A stretch of DNA of 24,413 bases from an uncultured bacterium (GTDB lineage: Bacteria; Planctomycetota; UBA1135; GCA-002686595): NCBI GenBank assembly GCA_902826945.1, contig CADEGS010000045.1:1-24413 (forward strand). The letters are read 5' to 3'. Positions within the stretch are counted from its first letter, which is position 1. Every line of letters begins with the position of its first letter. Of this stretch, positions 1 through 7,759 are shown piece after piece. Position numbers and translations under genes: made by a program. The notes under the pieces were generated by a model. That model worked only from the letters and a program-made list of their open reading frames with translations. It had not been told where the DNA came from and did no database searches.

Positions 1-278
1 ACGGGCAGGTCGGCGAACGTCGGGCGCGCGCGGACGCGGCGCAGGACCTCGAAGCCGTCGAGGCCGGGCATGTTGATGTCCAGGAGCACCAGCGCCGGGA
101 CGGCCGCCTCGCCGCGCTCGACGGTGTCAAGGTGGGCCAGGAACGCCTCACCGGAGGCGAACTCCGCCAGCGGGTTCGGCAGGCGCGAGCGGCGGTAGCA
201 GCTGCGGGCCACGTAGAGGTCGGTCTCGCTGTCGTCGACGAGGACGATCGGACCCTCGGTGTCGAGCAGTGTGGTCAT
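1..278 (-). CDS. Response regulator receiver domain protein (3' end cut off by window edge)
   Basis: Only the first 92 codons are inside the window; the gene continues past base 1. Translating the minus strand from the ATG at 278-276 gives a receiver domain: an acidic pair D15-D16 after a hydrophobic strand (IVLVDDSETD), and the phosphoacceptor region VLLDINMPGLDGFEVL with D67 as the likely phosphorylated Asp. The conserved Thr/Lys end of the fold is outside the window, so it cannot be told whether this is a stand-alone receiver (Rcp1-like, which the early sequence resembles) or has an output domain. The start codon overlaps the stop of the upstream histidine kinase by 4 bp (ATGA), so the two are co-translated, and this is the natural phosphotransfer partner of that kinase. 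The family is certain; the output is unknown. Confidence 0.9.
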   Translation of the reverse strand, partial: MTTLLDTEGPIVLVDDSETDLYVARSCYRRSRLPNPLAEFASGEAFLAHLDTVERGEAAVPALVLLDINMPGLDGFEVLRRVRARPTFADLP

Positions 279-2122
279 GGACGGGGACCCAGGGTGAACA
301 GGAAGCGTGTCCAGGAGCCGTCGGACGCCGCGACGATGGTACCGCCGTGGCGCTCGACGATCCGCTTGCAGATCGAGAGCCCGAGGCCCGGCCGGCGCGT
401 CGCGCGCAGCTTGGTGAAGGGCTCGAAGATCGCGACCAGGCGGTCGGCCGGGATGGCCGAGCCGGTGTTGGCCACCCCGAGCCGCGGGCCGGCGGGCTCC
501 TCCTCGCGCGTGAAGCGCAGGCGGAGCGGCCCCTGGCTGTGCTGCAGGGCGTTCGCGACCAGGTTCGCGTAGAGCGGCTCGAGCAAGCCCTCGTAGGCCT
601 CGACGCTGCCCAGGGTCCCGACCTCGACCGCGGCCCCGCGCGCCTCCAGCTCCTCGCGCGCGCCGTCCAGGACGCGCGCCACGAGCGCCTCGAGGTCGAC
701 CTCCGAGCGCACCATCGCGGCGTCGCCGATGCCGACCAGCACGCGCAGGTCCGAGATCTGGGCCAGCATCGCCCCGGCCTCGGCCTGGACGCGCGCGATG
801 AGCCCCGCGCCACCGGCCGAGAGGCGCCCTTCCTCCTGGAGCGCGAGCAGGTCGGTCAGCCCGACGACGCGCCGCGCCGGCTCGCGCAGGTCGTGCGAGG
901 CGACGTGGGCGAAGTGCTCGAGGTCCGCGTTCGCCGCGCGCAGCCGGCGCGCGTTGCGCTCGAGCGCGTCGAGCATGCGCTGCAGCGCGCGCGCCACCGC
1001 GCCCGCCTCGCCGGGCCGCTCGACCGGCAAGTGCGGAGCCTCGCCGCCGGCGGCGATCGTCCCGGCCGCCACCGAGATCTCCTCCAGCGGCTGCGTGATG
1101 CGCGCCGCCAGGCGGTAGCCGACGAGCAGCGCCACGCACAAGAGCGCGCCGGTCGCTGCCAGCGCGTACGTGACGACGCGCTCGACGCGCGCGCCCAGCC
1201 CGACGTCCCGCGCGGCCACGCCGACCAGCAGGGCGCGCGCGCCGCTGGTGGGCACGCGCCGGAAGTGGACCAGCTCCGCCGGGCGCGCGGGCGTCGGCGC
1301 GGCGCGGATCGTCAGGCCCAGCTCAGGGTCGATCGTCATCCCCGCGAGCTCGGGGAACTCGTCCGCGAGCCGGTAGCGGAAGCCCAGGTCGCTCCTGTGG
1401 GCGCGCGCCGGATCGGGGTGCAGGAGGAAGTCGCCCTGCTCGTCGGTGACGAACACGCGCGCGCTGCCGAGGTCGTAGAGGAACAGCGGCTCGAGGAACA
1501 TGCGGAAGGCGACGTTCAGCACGACCAGGCCGGCGGGCGCTCCGCTCGCGTCGTCCACGACGAGCCCCGCGCGCAGCATAGGGGCGTGGGGGACCTCGAT
1601 CGCACCGCGCTCGCGGTTCGGGGTCACGGCCGAGAGGGACACGGCGGGCGCGCGCACGCGCAGGCCCTCATGGACGTAGTCCCGGTCGCCCTTGTCTTGC
1701 AGCTCCTCGGGCGGCACGGAGCGCAGGCCGTCGTCGCCGCGGTCCAAGCGGGCGAGCTCGAGCCCGGCGGCGTCGAGCAGGCGCGCCTGGCGGTACTCCG
1801 GGTGCGCCACGAGCAGCGCCTCGAGCTCGTGCAAGAGCTGCGCGCGCGCCGCGCTCGGCGCAGCTCCGCGCACCCCGCTCCGGTGCTCGGCCAGCACGTC
1901 GACCACGCTCGGCAGCGCCGCGATCTGGCGCGCGTCGCGGCGGATCTCCTCGAGCGCCAGCCCCGTGCGCTCGGCGCGGCCGCGCACCAGCGTCTCCAGG
2001 CCCTCGCGGTCGCGCTCCTCGACCAGCGCGCGGAAGCCCCACGTGACGATCGCCCCGACCAGGAGCGCGCTGCCGAGCACGAGCCCCAGCACGAGCCAGC
2101 GGATGCCGGAGGAGAGGCTCAA
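275..2122 (-). CDS. Membrane sensor histidine kinase (Cache-like sensor, HAMP, HisKA, HATPase_c)
   Basis: A 615-residue inner-membrane kinase. A first membrane helix lies at about residues 7-29. An extracytoplasmic region of about 285 residues follows, with a Cache/PDC-like stretch near 222-240 (VFVTDEQGDFLLHPDP). A second helix lies at about 316-337, then a HAMP segment to about 390. The dimerisation/phosphoacceptor helix has H410 in HVASHDLREP, resembling the phytochrome-type HisKA. The ATPase domain shows an N box (N520, N524), a G1 box where the usual Asp is N552 (VANTGSAIP), and a G2 box RPGLGLSICKRI near 578-587. The start is a TTG at 2122-2120; I found no ATG or GTG upstream in frame and no clear Shine-Dalgarno, so the exact start is less sure than the gene. 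It is followed with ATGA overlap by the response regulator. The ligand is unknown. Confidence 0.92.
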   Translation of the reverse strand: MSLSSGIRWLVLGLVLGSALLVGAIVTWGFRALVEERDREGLETLVRGRAERTGLALEEIRRDARQIAALPSVVDVLAEHRSGVRGAAPSAARAQLLHELEALLVAHPEYRQARLLDAAGLELARLDRGDDGLRSVPPEELQDKGDRDYVHEGLRVRAPAVSLSAVTPNRERGAIEVPHAPMLRAGLVVDDASGAPAGLVVLNVAFRMFLEPLFLYDLGSARVFVTDEQGDFLLHPDPARAHRSDLGFRYRLADEFPELAGMTIDPELGLTIRAAPTPARPAELVHFRRVPTSGARALLVGVAARDVGLGARVERVVTYALAATGALLCVALLVGYRLAARITQPLEEISVAAGTIAAGGEAPHLPVERPGEAGAVARALQRMLDALERNARRLRAANADLEHFAHVASHDLREPARRVVGLTDLLALQEEGRLSAGGAGLIARVQAEAGAMLAQISDLRVLVGIGDAAMVRSEVDLEALVARVLDGAREELEARGAAVEVGTLGSVEAYEGLLEPLYANLVANALQHSQGPLRLRFTREEEPAGPRLGVANTGSAIPADRLVAIFEPFTKLRATRRPGLGLSICKRIVERHGGTIVAASDGSWTRFLFTLGPRP

Positions 2123-2382
2123 ATGGACCGCGGCGCGAGGCGAGCTGCCGCGGCGCCAGAACCCTAGCGCTCGCGAGCGTCGGCTGGCAACGGCGCAGGC
2201 GGCGCGGGAGCCGGCGTTCCTCGTCGGGAGAACCGAGCAGGGGTGCGCCGGCGAGCGGGGTCGCGCACGGCGGCGTGAGACCCGCTCGCAACGAGGCCGG
2301 CGGCGTGAGCGGCGCCGGGGCTTGCCGCGGGGGCGGCGGCAGGGGATCTTGGGGGGTCCTCGCGCTCCCTCCTCGAACGCCC
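2123..2382. promoter_or_regulatory. Divergent intergenic region between the histidine kinase and the thioredoxin-like protein
   Basis: These 260 bp separate two divergently read genes and must hold at least one promoter for each. No convincing -35/-10 pair can be read in this GC-rich sequence. A perfect 12-bp palindrome (CGCTCGCGAGCG) lies at 2168-2179, about 46 bp upstream of the kinase start; it could be an operator, but such palindromes arise easily at this base composition. No Shine-Dalgarno is visible just upstream of the ATG at 2383. Confidence 0.35.
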
Positions 2383-4674
2383 ATGAAGCTCCTCCTCCCG
2401 CGCCTGCTCCCGTCCCTGGCCTCCCTCGCGCTCGCCGCGAGCCTGTGCGCGGCGCAGACGGACCCCGCGGCGCCGCCGGCCGCGCGCGGCGGCGCGGACC
2501 CCTCGGACGACGCCTTCCGCATGGGCTCGCCGCCCGCGCTGCCCCAGGGCCTGACGGAGCAGGTGATGTGGCCCGCCGCCAGCGCCGAGCAGTGGAAGCA
2601 GCCGTGCCTGATCCGCTGGCAGCGCAGCTTCGACGACGCGCTGCGCGTCGCGCGCGGCGAGCACCGGCCGGTGCTCGTGGCGGTGAACATGGACGGCGAG
2701 ATCGCGAGCGAGCACTGGGCCGGCGTGCGCTACCGCGACCCCGCGACGGCCGCCTTGATGTCGCGCTACGCGTGCGTGGTGGCCTCGGTCTACCGCCACA
2801 CGCCGCGCGACCACGACGAGACGGGCCAGCGCATCGCGTGCCCGCGCTTCGGCACGGTGACCTGCGGCGAGCACATCGAGGCCGAGCGCGAGCTGTACGA
2901 GAAGTACTTCGACGGCCGGCGCGTGGCGCCGCGCCACCTGGTGGTGGACCTCGAGGGCAAGGAGGTCTACGACGTCTACTTCGCCTGGGACACGGCCACG
3001 ATCGTGACCACGTTCCGGAAGGGCGTCGAGGGCTGGCCGGAGCCGGTGCAGCCGCCCGAGCTCTCGCTCCTCGACCGCACGCAGAGCCCCGACGTCTCCG
3101 ACCGCGAGGCGATCGAGACGGCCTACGCCGCGGGCGATCGCGAGACGCGCCGCGCGCTGCTCCTGAAGCTGGCGGACGACCACGTCGTGGACCAGGTCGA
3201 GCTCCTGCGCCAGGCGGTCTTCGGCCTCGACCTGGAGCTCGCGCGCCTCGGCCGGCGCGCGCTCGCGTCCTGCGACACCGACGGCGCGCTGGACGTGATC
3301 GCCGCCGCCCTGAACGTGCCGCTCGAGGACTCCGAGCGCCGCATGCTGCTCGACGCCGTGGACCGCCTGCGCGCGACCCTGCCGCGCGCGCGCACGCTGG
3401 CGGCCATGCACGGCGGCCTGGCGCTCGAGTCGCGCTTCATCGACGCCGGCGCGCTGGCGCGCGAGTACGAGGAGAGCGCCGCGCGCGGCGTGGACGTGAT
3501 CGCGCGCGAGGAGGGCGCCCTGGCGCGGCCCGCGGACGGCGCCGCGCACCTGGCGCTGGCCGAGGCGCTGCTCGAGCGCGCCGAGGAGACGCCCGAGGAC
3601 CGCTTCACCGCGCTCCTGATCGACGACGCGCGCCGCGCGCTCGAGGCCGCGCTGGGCCTGGGCGTGGAGGGAGCGCGCGTGGAGGCCGTGCAGGCGCTGC
3701 TCGCCGACGAGGACGACGACGCCGACGCCGCGCAGGAGCACGCCCTGCGCGCGATCGAGGGCGGGCTGCTCGGCGAGACGAAGGCGGGCGCGCTGGCCGA
3801 CGCCTCCTCGGCGCTCGGCGTCCTCTCGCGCAGCCGCGTGCTGCGGCTCTTCGCCCACGCGCGCCAGCGCGCGATCCGCATGGCCTTCCGCGCCGGCCGG
3901 GACTGGCCGCCGGAGTGGCTCTCCGACGTCAACGCGGCCTACGCGACCGTCGCCCAGGGGCCGCTCGAGGACGAGATGGCGCTGGTCGAGCACCACGACT
4001 TCCTGCGCTGGATGGGCGCCTCGGCGCGCGCGCGCGAGGTGCTCGACGCCGCGCTGGAGCGCTACCCCGACTCGGCGCAGCTCCACGAGCGCCTGCGCTG
4101 GCAGCTCCTGTTCGAGGGCGGCCCCGGCGCGCTGGAGCGCGAGTACGAGGCGCGCCTGGCGCGCGCCGGCGCCGAGGCGCCGACGCAGCTCGCCTGGTTC
4201 GCCGGCTACGCGTCCCTGGTCGCCGCCGAGCACCACCGCCGCCAGAACGAGTTCGAGGCCGCGCAGGCCTCCTACGAGCGCAGCGTCGGGCTGTACGGGA
4301 CGAGCGCCGAGCGCTTCCCCGAGGACCGCGACACGTGCCTGCACTACCAGGCGCTGGCGCGCGCGGGCATCGCGCGGCTCCTGCTCGAGCGCGGCGACCT
4401 GGCCGGCGCCGCGCGCGAGATCGTCGCCGCGCTCGCGCTGCGCCCCGACTCGGCGGCCAGCGCCGACGGCCTGGGCATCACGCCCGTGGCCACGTCGAGG
4501 ATGCTGCTGGCGCGGCTGCAGGACGCGGGCGACGCCGAGGGCGCGGCGCTCGTGCAGGGGGCGCTCGACGCGCTCGATCCGAGCCTGCTCGAGCCGCCGC
4601 CCTCGGAGCTCCCCGCGCAGGCCGGCCGCGAGCGCCCGCGCGGCGCTCCGAGCGGGCCGCGCCCGGGCGGCTGA
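2383..4674 (+). CDS. Secreted thioredoxin-fold protein with C-terminal HEAT/TPR-like helical repeats
   Basis: A 763-residue protein. The frame is open further upstream, but the ATG at 2383 is chosen because it begins a clean signal peptide (MKLLLPRLLPSLASLALAAS, likely cut near LCAAQT), so the protein is exported. Residues about 80-215 look like a thioredoxin fold: a helix followed by the strand RPVLVAVNMDGE, and later RVAPRHLVVDLEGKEV, the usual Pro-then-strand of thioredoxin-like proteins. The active-site CXXC is missing; in its place is NMDGEIAS. The only close Cys pair, C153 and C161, lies elsewhere (CPRFGTVTC). Residues about 240-340 and 360-740 are Ala/Leu/Glu-rich helical pairs, HEAT-like and then TPR-like, ending in a Pro/Gly/Arg-rich tail. 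This points to a binding or scaffold role in the periplasm rather than an oxidoreductase. Substrate and partners are unknown. Its stop lies 3 bp from the stop of the convergent beta-helix gene. Confidence 0.85.
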   Translation: MKLLLPRLLPSLASLALAASLCAAQTDPAAPPAARGGADPSDDAFRMGSPPALPQGLTEQVMWPAASAEQWKQPCLIRWQRSFDDALRVARGEHRPVLVAVNMDGEIASEHWAGVRYRDPATAALMSRYACVVASVYRHTPRDHDETGQRIACPRFGTVTCGEHIEAERELYEKYFDGRRVAPRHLVVDLEGKEVYDVYFAWDTATIVTTFRKGVEGWPEPVQPPELSLLDRTQSPDVSDREAIETAYAAGDRETRRALLLKLADDHVVDQVELLRQAVFGLDLELARLGRRALASCDTDGALDVIAAALNVPLEDSERRMLLDAVDRLRATLPRARTLAAMHGGLALESRFIDAGALAREYEESAARGVDVIAREEGALARPADGAAHLALAEALLERAEETPEDRFTALLIDDARRALEAALGLGVEGARVEAVQALLADEDDDADAAQEHALRAIEGGLLGETKAGALADASSALGVLSRSRVLRLFAHARQRAIRMAFRAGRDWPPEWLSDVNAAYATVAQGPLEDEMALVEHHDFLRWMGASARAREVLDAALERYPDSAQLHERLRWQLLFEGGPGALEREYEARLARAGAEAPTQLAWFAGYASLVAAEHHRRQNEFEAAQASYERSVGLYGTSAERFPEDRDTCLHYQALARAGIARLLLERGDLAGAAREIVAALALRPDSAASADGLGITPVATSRMLLARLQDAGDAEGAALVQGALDALDPSLLEPPPSELPAQAGRERPRGAPSGPRPGG

Positions 4675-4677
4675 GCC

Positions 4678-6114
4678 TCACTCGACGCGCGCGAAGGGCG
4701 CCCAGGTGCCCGGCGTCCCCGACGCCACGCACACCCAGCCCAGCGGCTGACCCTGCTCGGGCGTGGGGTCGAGCACGCGGTCGCCCTGCTGCCAGCGGCC
4801 GCTCGCGGGCGGCGCCTGGTCCCAGACGAGGCGCGGCTCCAGGCTGTGCCCGCCGCCGCGCGAGAGGTCGTGGGTCGCCGCCAGCGTCGAGCCGAGCTCG
4901 AGCCCGGGCAGGTCGCGCACCAGGTTGTCGCGCGCGGTGACGCGGCGCGCGTCGTTCAGGAGCAGCAGGCCGTAGGCCGCGACGGGCGCGGTGCCCGAGC
5001 TCAGGATCGCGTTGTCGGCCACGACGACGTCGTCCACCGTCGCGACGGCCAGGCCCGACCAGTCGCTCTCGACGATCGTGTTGCCCAGCACCTGCGAGCC
5101 GCCGTGGTTCTCGAGGTAGATCCCGTAGGCTCCGCAGCGGCGCACGACGTTGCCCGAGACGAGCGTGTGCGTGGTCTTGTCCGCGCTGCCGTTCGTGCAG
5201 CGGATGCCGGAGGAGACGTTGGGGTTGGCGGGGTTGTGCACGTCGGACACGACGTTGTCCGCCAGCACGCAGGCGAGCGGCCGCTCGCCGCCCGCGAGCG
5301 CGTTGCACAGGATGCCGACGCCGACGCCGCCGCGGACGGTGTTCGCGGCGCACACGACGCCGCTCGAGCTCGAGAGCTGGATCCCGGCGCCGACGACGTC
5401 GTGCGCCGCGGTGAGCTGCCCGCCGCAGCCGGACACGGCGTTCTGCACCACGCTCGCGTCGCTGCAGCGCGACAGGTAGATCCCGCTCTTCGAGGCGTTC
5501 TGCACCGTGCAGCCGTGCACGACGACGCCCTGGACGTTCGCGATGGCGATGCCGTCGGCGTCGCTGTCCCGGACGGTGACGGCCTCGACGCGCACGTCGC
5601 GGCCGCCGGTCACCTGCACCAGGCCGTGCGCGAGGCCGGTGCCCTCGGCGTCCAGGCCCTGCACGGCGAAGCCGCGCAGCGTCAGGCCGCTCACGTCCTC
5701 GGCGCGCAGCACCTGCACGGCGCCGCTGCGCTCGCGCAGGAGCGAGCCGGCCGTGCCGACGATCTCGGTCGGGGCGCTGACGCGCAGGCACCAGCGCTGG
5801 CCGGGCCGCGCCGAGACCAGCACCGGGAACGGCGGCAAGAGGAGCGTCCCGCCGGCGGCGCGCTCGAGCGCGCTCTGGAGCTGGCGCGTGTAGTCCACGC
5901 TGCCGTCGGTGGCGTGCCGCGGCGGCAGGAAGTCGAGCGCGGACACGATGCCGACGGCCGTCGGCGCGGGCGGGACGAGCTCGCGGCGCACGGTGTCGGA
6001 CCCGGGAACGCCGGCCGTGCCCGAGGGCAGCGCGACGACGGCGGCGAGGGCGACGAGCGCGCCCGCGGCGAGCGTGCCCAGGAGGATGGTGGTGCGGTCG
6101 AGGCGTGCCTTCAT
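4678..6114 (-). CDS. Membrane-anchored right-handed parallel beta-helix repeat protein (pectate lyase/NosD-like fold)
   Basis: A 478-residue protein starting at the ATG at 6114, which overlaps the stop of the upstream phosphatase by 4 bp (ATGA). A single hydrophobic segment at about residues 9-30 after a basic start (MKARLDRTT) suggests a signal anchor or signal peptide. The body shows about ten repeats of 20-25 residues typical of a parallel beta-helix, with strands such as VVVHGCTVQNAS, GIYLSRC, VLADNVVSD, GIYLENHGGSQVLGNTIVES and VVVADNAIL. An N-terminal segment (LQSALERAAGGTLLLPPF) resembles the cap found in pectate-lyase-superfamily proteins. The C-terminus carries a short module (GDRVLDPTPEQGQPLGWVCV, then GTPGTWAPF) known from tails of surface and phage-type beta-helix proteins. 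The fold suggests binding, cleaving or epimerising a polysaccharide, fitting the neighbouring polysaccharide genes. I cannot assign catalytic residues or a substrate. Confidence 0.85.
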   Translation of the reverse strand: MKARLDRTTILLGTLAAGALVALAAVVALPSGTAGVPGSDTVRRELVPPAPTAVGIVSALDFLPPRHATDGSVDYTRQLQSALERAAGGTLLLPPFPVLVSARPGQRWCLRVSAPTEIVGTAGSLLRERSGAVQVLRAEDVSGLTLRGFAVQGLDAEGTGLAHGLVQVTGGRDVRVEAVTVRDSDADGIAIANVQGVVVHGCTVQNASKSGIYLSRCSDASVVQNAVSGCGGQLTAAHDVVGAGIQLSSSSGVVCAANTVRGGVGVGILCNALAGGERPLACVLADNVVSDVHNPANPNVSSGIRCTNGSADKTTHTLVSGNVVRRCGAYGIYLENHGGSQVLGNTIVESDWSGLAVATVDDVVVADNAILSSGTAPVAAYGLLLLNDARRVTARDNLVRDLPGLELGSTLAATHDLSRGGGHSLEPRLVWDQAPPASGRWQQGDRVLDPTPEQGQPLGWVCVASGTPGTWAPFARVE

Positions 6115-6857
6115 CGAGGCCGGGTCGGACGCGGGTCGCGTGCGGCCGGCACGGAGACCAGCCGGTCGAGCTCGGGGGAGTAGGCGCTCAGCCGGCCGCC
6201 GTACACGCAGCCGGTGTCGAGCCCCAGGGCGACGAGCCGCGTCCCGGCGCGCTGCGCGCGCGGCACGGGGCTCGAGGTGTGTCCGAAGAGCACGAGCTCC
6301 GGCCCGCGCCAGCGCTCGTACCACCAGGGGCGGTGCCCGACCTCGAGGCGCCGGATCGTCGTCACGGCGGCGATCGAGCTCGCGAGCCCCGCGCCGGGGT
6401 CGAGCCCCGCGTGCACGACGACCCACGGGCGTCCGTCGGCCGTCGGGCCGGCGCCCTCGATGCGCTCGTGGCGCAGCAGGTGCCCCGAGTGGCCGAGCAG
6501 GAAGCGCACGACGTCGGCGCGCCGCTCGGGCGGCACGGCGAGCGGCGTGCCGCCGTCGCCCGCGACGTGCTCGGGCCCGAGCGGCGGCAGCTCCGGCGGC
6601 GTCGCGCGCACGGGCTCGGCCTCGAGCCCCTCGGGCGCCAGCCCCAGCCGGCGCAGGATCGCGCGCTCGTGGTTGCCGAGCACGAACAGCGCGCCGTGCT
6701 CGCGCAGGAGGTCGATTACGCCCAGCGGGTCGGGCCCGCGGTGCAGCAGGTCGCCGCAGCACACCAGGCGCTCGCCGGGCGCGGGCGCGATGCGCTCGAT
6801 CAGGCGCGCGAGCTCCTCCGCGCAGCCGTGCACGTCTCCCAGGACCCAGGTCGCCAT
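6111..6857 (-). CDS. PPP-family metallophosphatase (PrpE/ApaH-like)
   Basis: A 248-residue soluble enzyme with the metal-binding motifs of the calcineurin-like PPP family in order: GDVHG (D8, H10), GDLLHRG (D36, R40), GNHE (N62, H63, E64), VVHAGLD (H149), FGH (H193) and a C-terminal LDTGCVYGGRLSAYS, as in PrpE/ApaH-type proteins. The second motif has His (H39) where GDxxDRG usually has Asp. It would hydrolyse a phosphoester: either a phosphoprotein (Ser/Thr/Tyr) or a dinucleoside polyphosphate. The sequence alone does not decide. The start is the ATG at 6857, with only a weak GAGG 12 bp upstream. It is transcribed divergently from the exporter/tyrosine-kinase operon, and its stop overlaps the start of the beta-helix gene. 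Dephosphorylation of the tyrosine kinase is an attractive but untested role. Confidence 0.92.
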   Translation of the reverse strand: MATWVLGDVHGCAEELARLIERIAPAPGERLVCCGDLLHRGPDPLGVIDLLREHGALFVLGNHERAILRRLGLAPEGLEAEPVRATPPELPPLGPEHVAGDGGTPLAVPPERRADVVRFLLGHSGHLLRHERIEGAGPTADGRPWVVVHAGLDPGAGLASSIAAVTTIRRLEVGHRPWWYERWRGPELVLFGHTSSPVPRAQRAGTRLVALGLDTGCVYGGRLSAYSPELDRLVSVPAARDPRPTRPR

Positions 6858-7018
6858 GGCGCAGCGCCACCTCTATCGGCGCGCACGCCCGGCGGGCCGA
6901 GCGGCGCGCGCGGCCGTGTCCCGCCCGCGGGAACGCCGCGCGCCGCGCGCGCAGGTCGCCGGGAGGCGTCGTCGATACAGCCCCCCGTCGCGGGAGCGTG
7001 CCTCCCCCCCTGACCCGC
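6858..7018. promoter_or_regulatory. Divergent intergenic region between the phosphatase and the polysaccharide export operon
   Basis: This 161-bp gap separates the phosphatase/beta-helix pair (minus) from the wza-like operon (plus), so promoters for both should lie here or overlap the coding ends. The sequence is almost entirely GC with alternating CG runs. I could not identify a reliable -35/-10 pair, operator or leader structure. No Shine-Dalgarno is evident near the ATG at 7019. Confidence 0.35.
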
Positions 7019-7759
7019 ATGGGCGAATCCCCTCGATCCGAGCCGGCGCCTCCCCGCGCCGGCCGCAGGCTGTCCCTCGCGCTCGGCGCGCTCGGCGCGC
7101 TCGGCTGCGCCAGCCGCCCGCTGCCGCCCGACCTGGACGTCGCGCCGCTGGCGGCGCCGGCGGCGCTCGCGCTGGGTCCGAACGACGTGCTGCGCGTGCG
7201 CGTGCACGGCTACCCGGAGCTCTCGACCCCCGAGGGTCCGGGCGCCCCGGGCACGCGCGTGGACGCCGACGGCGCGCTCGACCTGCCGCTCGTCGGCGCG
7301 GTCGCCGTGGGCGGCCTGAGCGTCGCGGAGGCGCGCGCGCGCGTCGCGGCGGCCTGCGCCGTGTACGTGCCCGAGCCGCACGTCGAGCTCTCGGTGGTCG
7401 CGTTCGGCGCGCGCCGCTTCTACGTCCTGGGCGAGGTCAAGGAGCCCGGTCCCTACGTGATGGACCGGCCGCTGACCGTGTACCAGGCGCTCTCGTACGC
7501 CGGCGGCTTCGAGCGCTTCGCGGTGCGCGACGAGGTGGCGCTCCTGCGGCGCGAGGGCGAGCGCGTCGTCGTGCGCCGCATCGACGTCTCGCGCCCCGAC
7601 GCGCAGGGCTTCGCCGCGCTCCGGCCCGATGACCTCCTGTTCGTGCGCCGCACGGGCAGCGGCGGCTTCTCGGAGAACGTGCTGCCGTACCTGACGGCGG
7701 TCTCGCAGGCGCTGGGCACGACGGCCAGCGCGATCCTGATCGAGGACCGTCTCGATTGA
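7019..7759 (+). CDS. wza: Polysaccharide export lipoprotein (Wza-like, Poly_export plus SLBB)
   Basis: A 246-residue outer-membrane exporter of the Wza/GumB/EpsA type. The ATG at 7019 is chosen although the frame is open upstream, because it gives a basic N-terminus followed by a hydrophobic run ending at a candidate lipidated Cys, C30 (GALGALGC; a slightly atypical lipobox with Ala at -3). Residues about 51-125 form the Poly_export domain (ALGPNDVLRVRVHGYPELST, DADGALDLPLVGAVAVGGLS). Residues about 130-215 form one SLBB domain (RRFYVLGEVKEPGPYVMDRPLTVYQALSYAGGF). It is shorter than E. coli Wza (about 380 residues) and has one SLBB domain, like many single-SLBB exporters. It forms the secretion channel working with the downstream Wzc-like kinase, whose TTG start overlaps this stop (TTGA). 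Confidence 0.92.
   Translation: MGESPRSEPAPPRAGRRLSLALGALGALGCASRPLPPDLDVAPLAAPAALALGPNDVLRVRVHGYPELSTPEGPGAPGTRVDADGALDLPLVGAVAVGGLSVAEARARVAAACAVYVPEPHVELSVVAFGARRFYVLGEVKEPGPYVMDRPLTVYQALSYAGGFERFAVRDEVALLRREGERVVVRRIDVSRPDAQGFAALRPDDLLFVRRTGSGGFSENVLPYLTAVSQALGTTASAILIEDRLD
7742..7746 (+). promoter_or_regulatory. Ribosome binding site supporting the TTG start of the tyrosine kinase gene
   Basis: GAGGA ends 9 nt before the TTG at 7756-7758, inside the end of the exporter gene. It favours this TTG, which overlaps the upstream stop as TTGA, over the ATG at 7774, which has only a weak GAGCGGGG upstream. Translational coupling is implied. Confidence 0.45.

Noticed and set aside
269..2167. A 632-codon open frame on the plus strand, antisense to the histidine kinase
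   Set aside because: Its product is Arg/Ala/Gln-rich with no fold signature, while the minus strand gives a complete histidine kinase. Extreme GC content removes stop codons from other frames.
2168..2179. Perfect 12-bp palindrome CGCTCGCGAGCG as a possible operator
   Set aside because: CG/GC palindromes of this size are frequent in such sequence and it has no second copy nearby, so I did not call it a binding site.
6115..7020. Upstream extension of the beta-helix frame across the phosphatase and intergenic region
   Set aside because: The extension is Arg-rich and overlaps a clear phosphatase gene; the ATG at 6114 starts a proper signal anchor.
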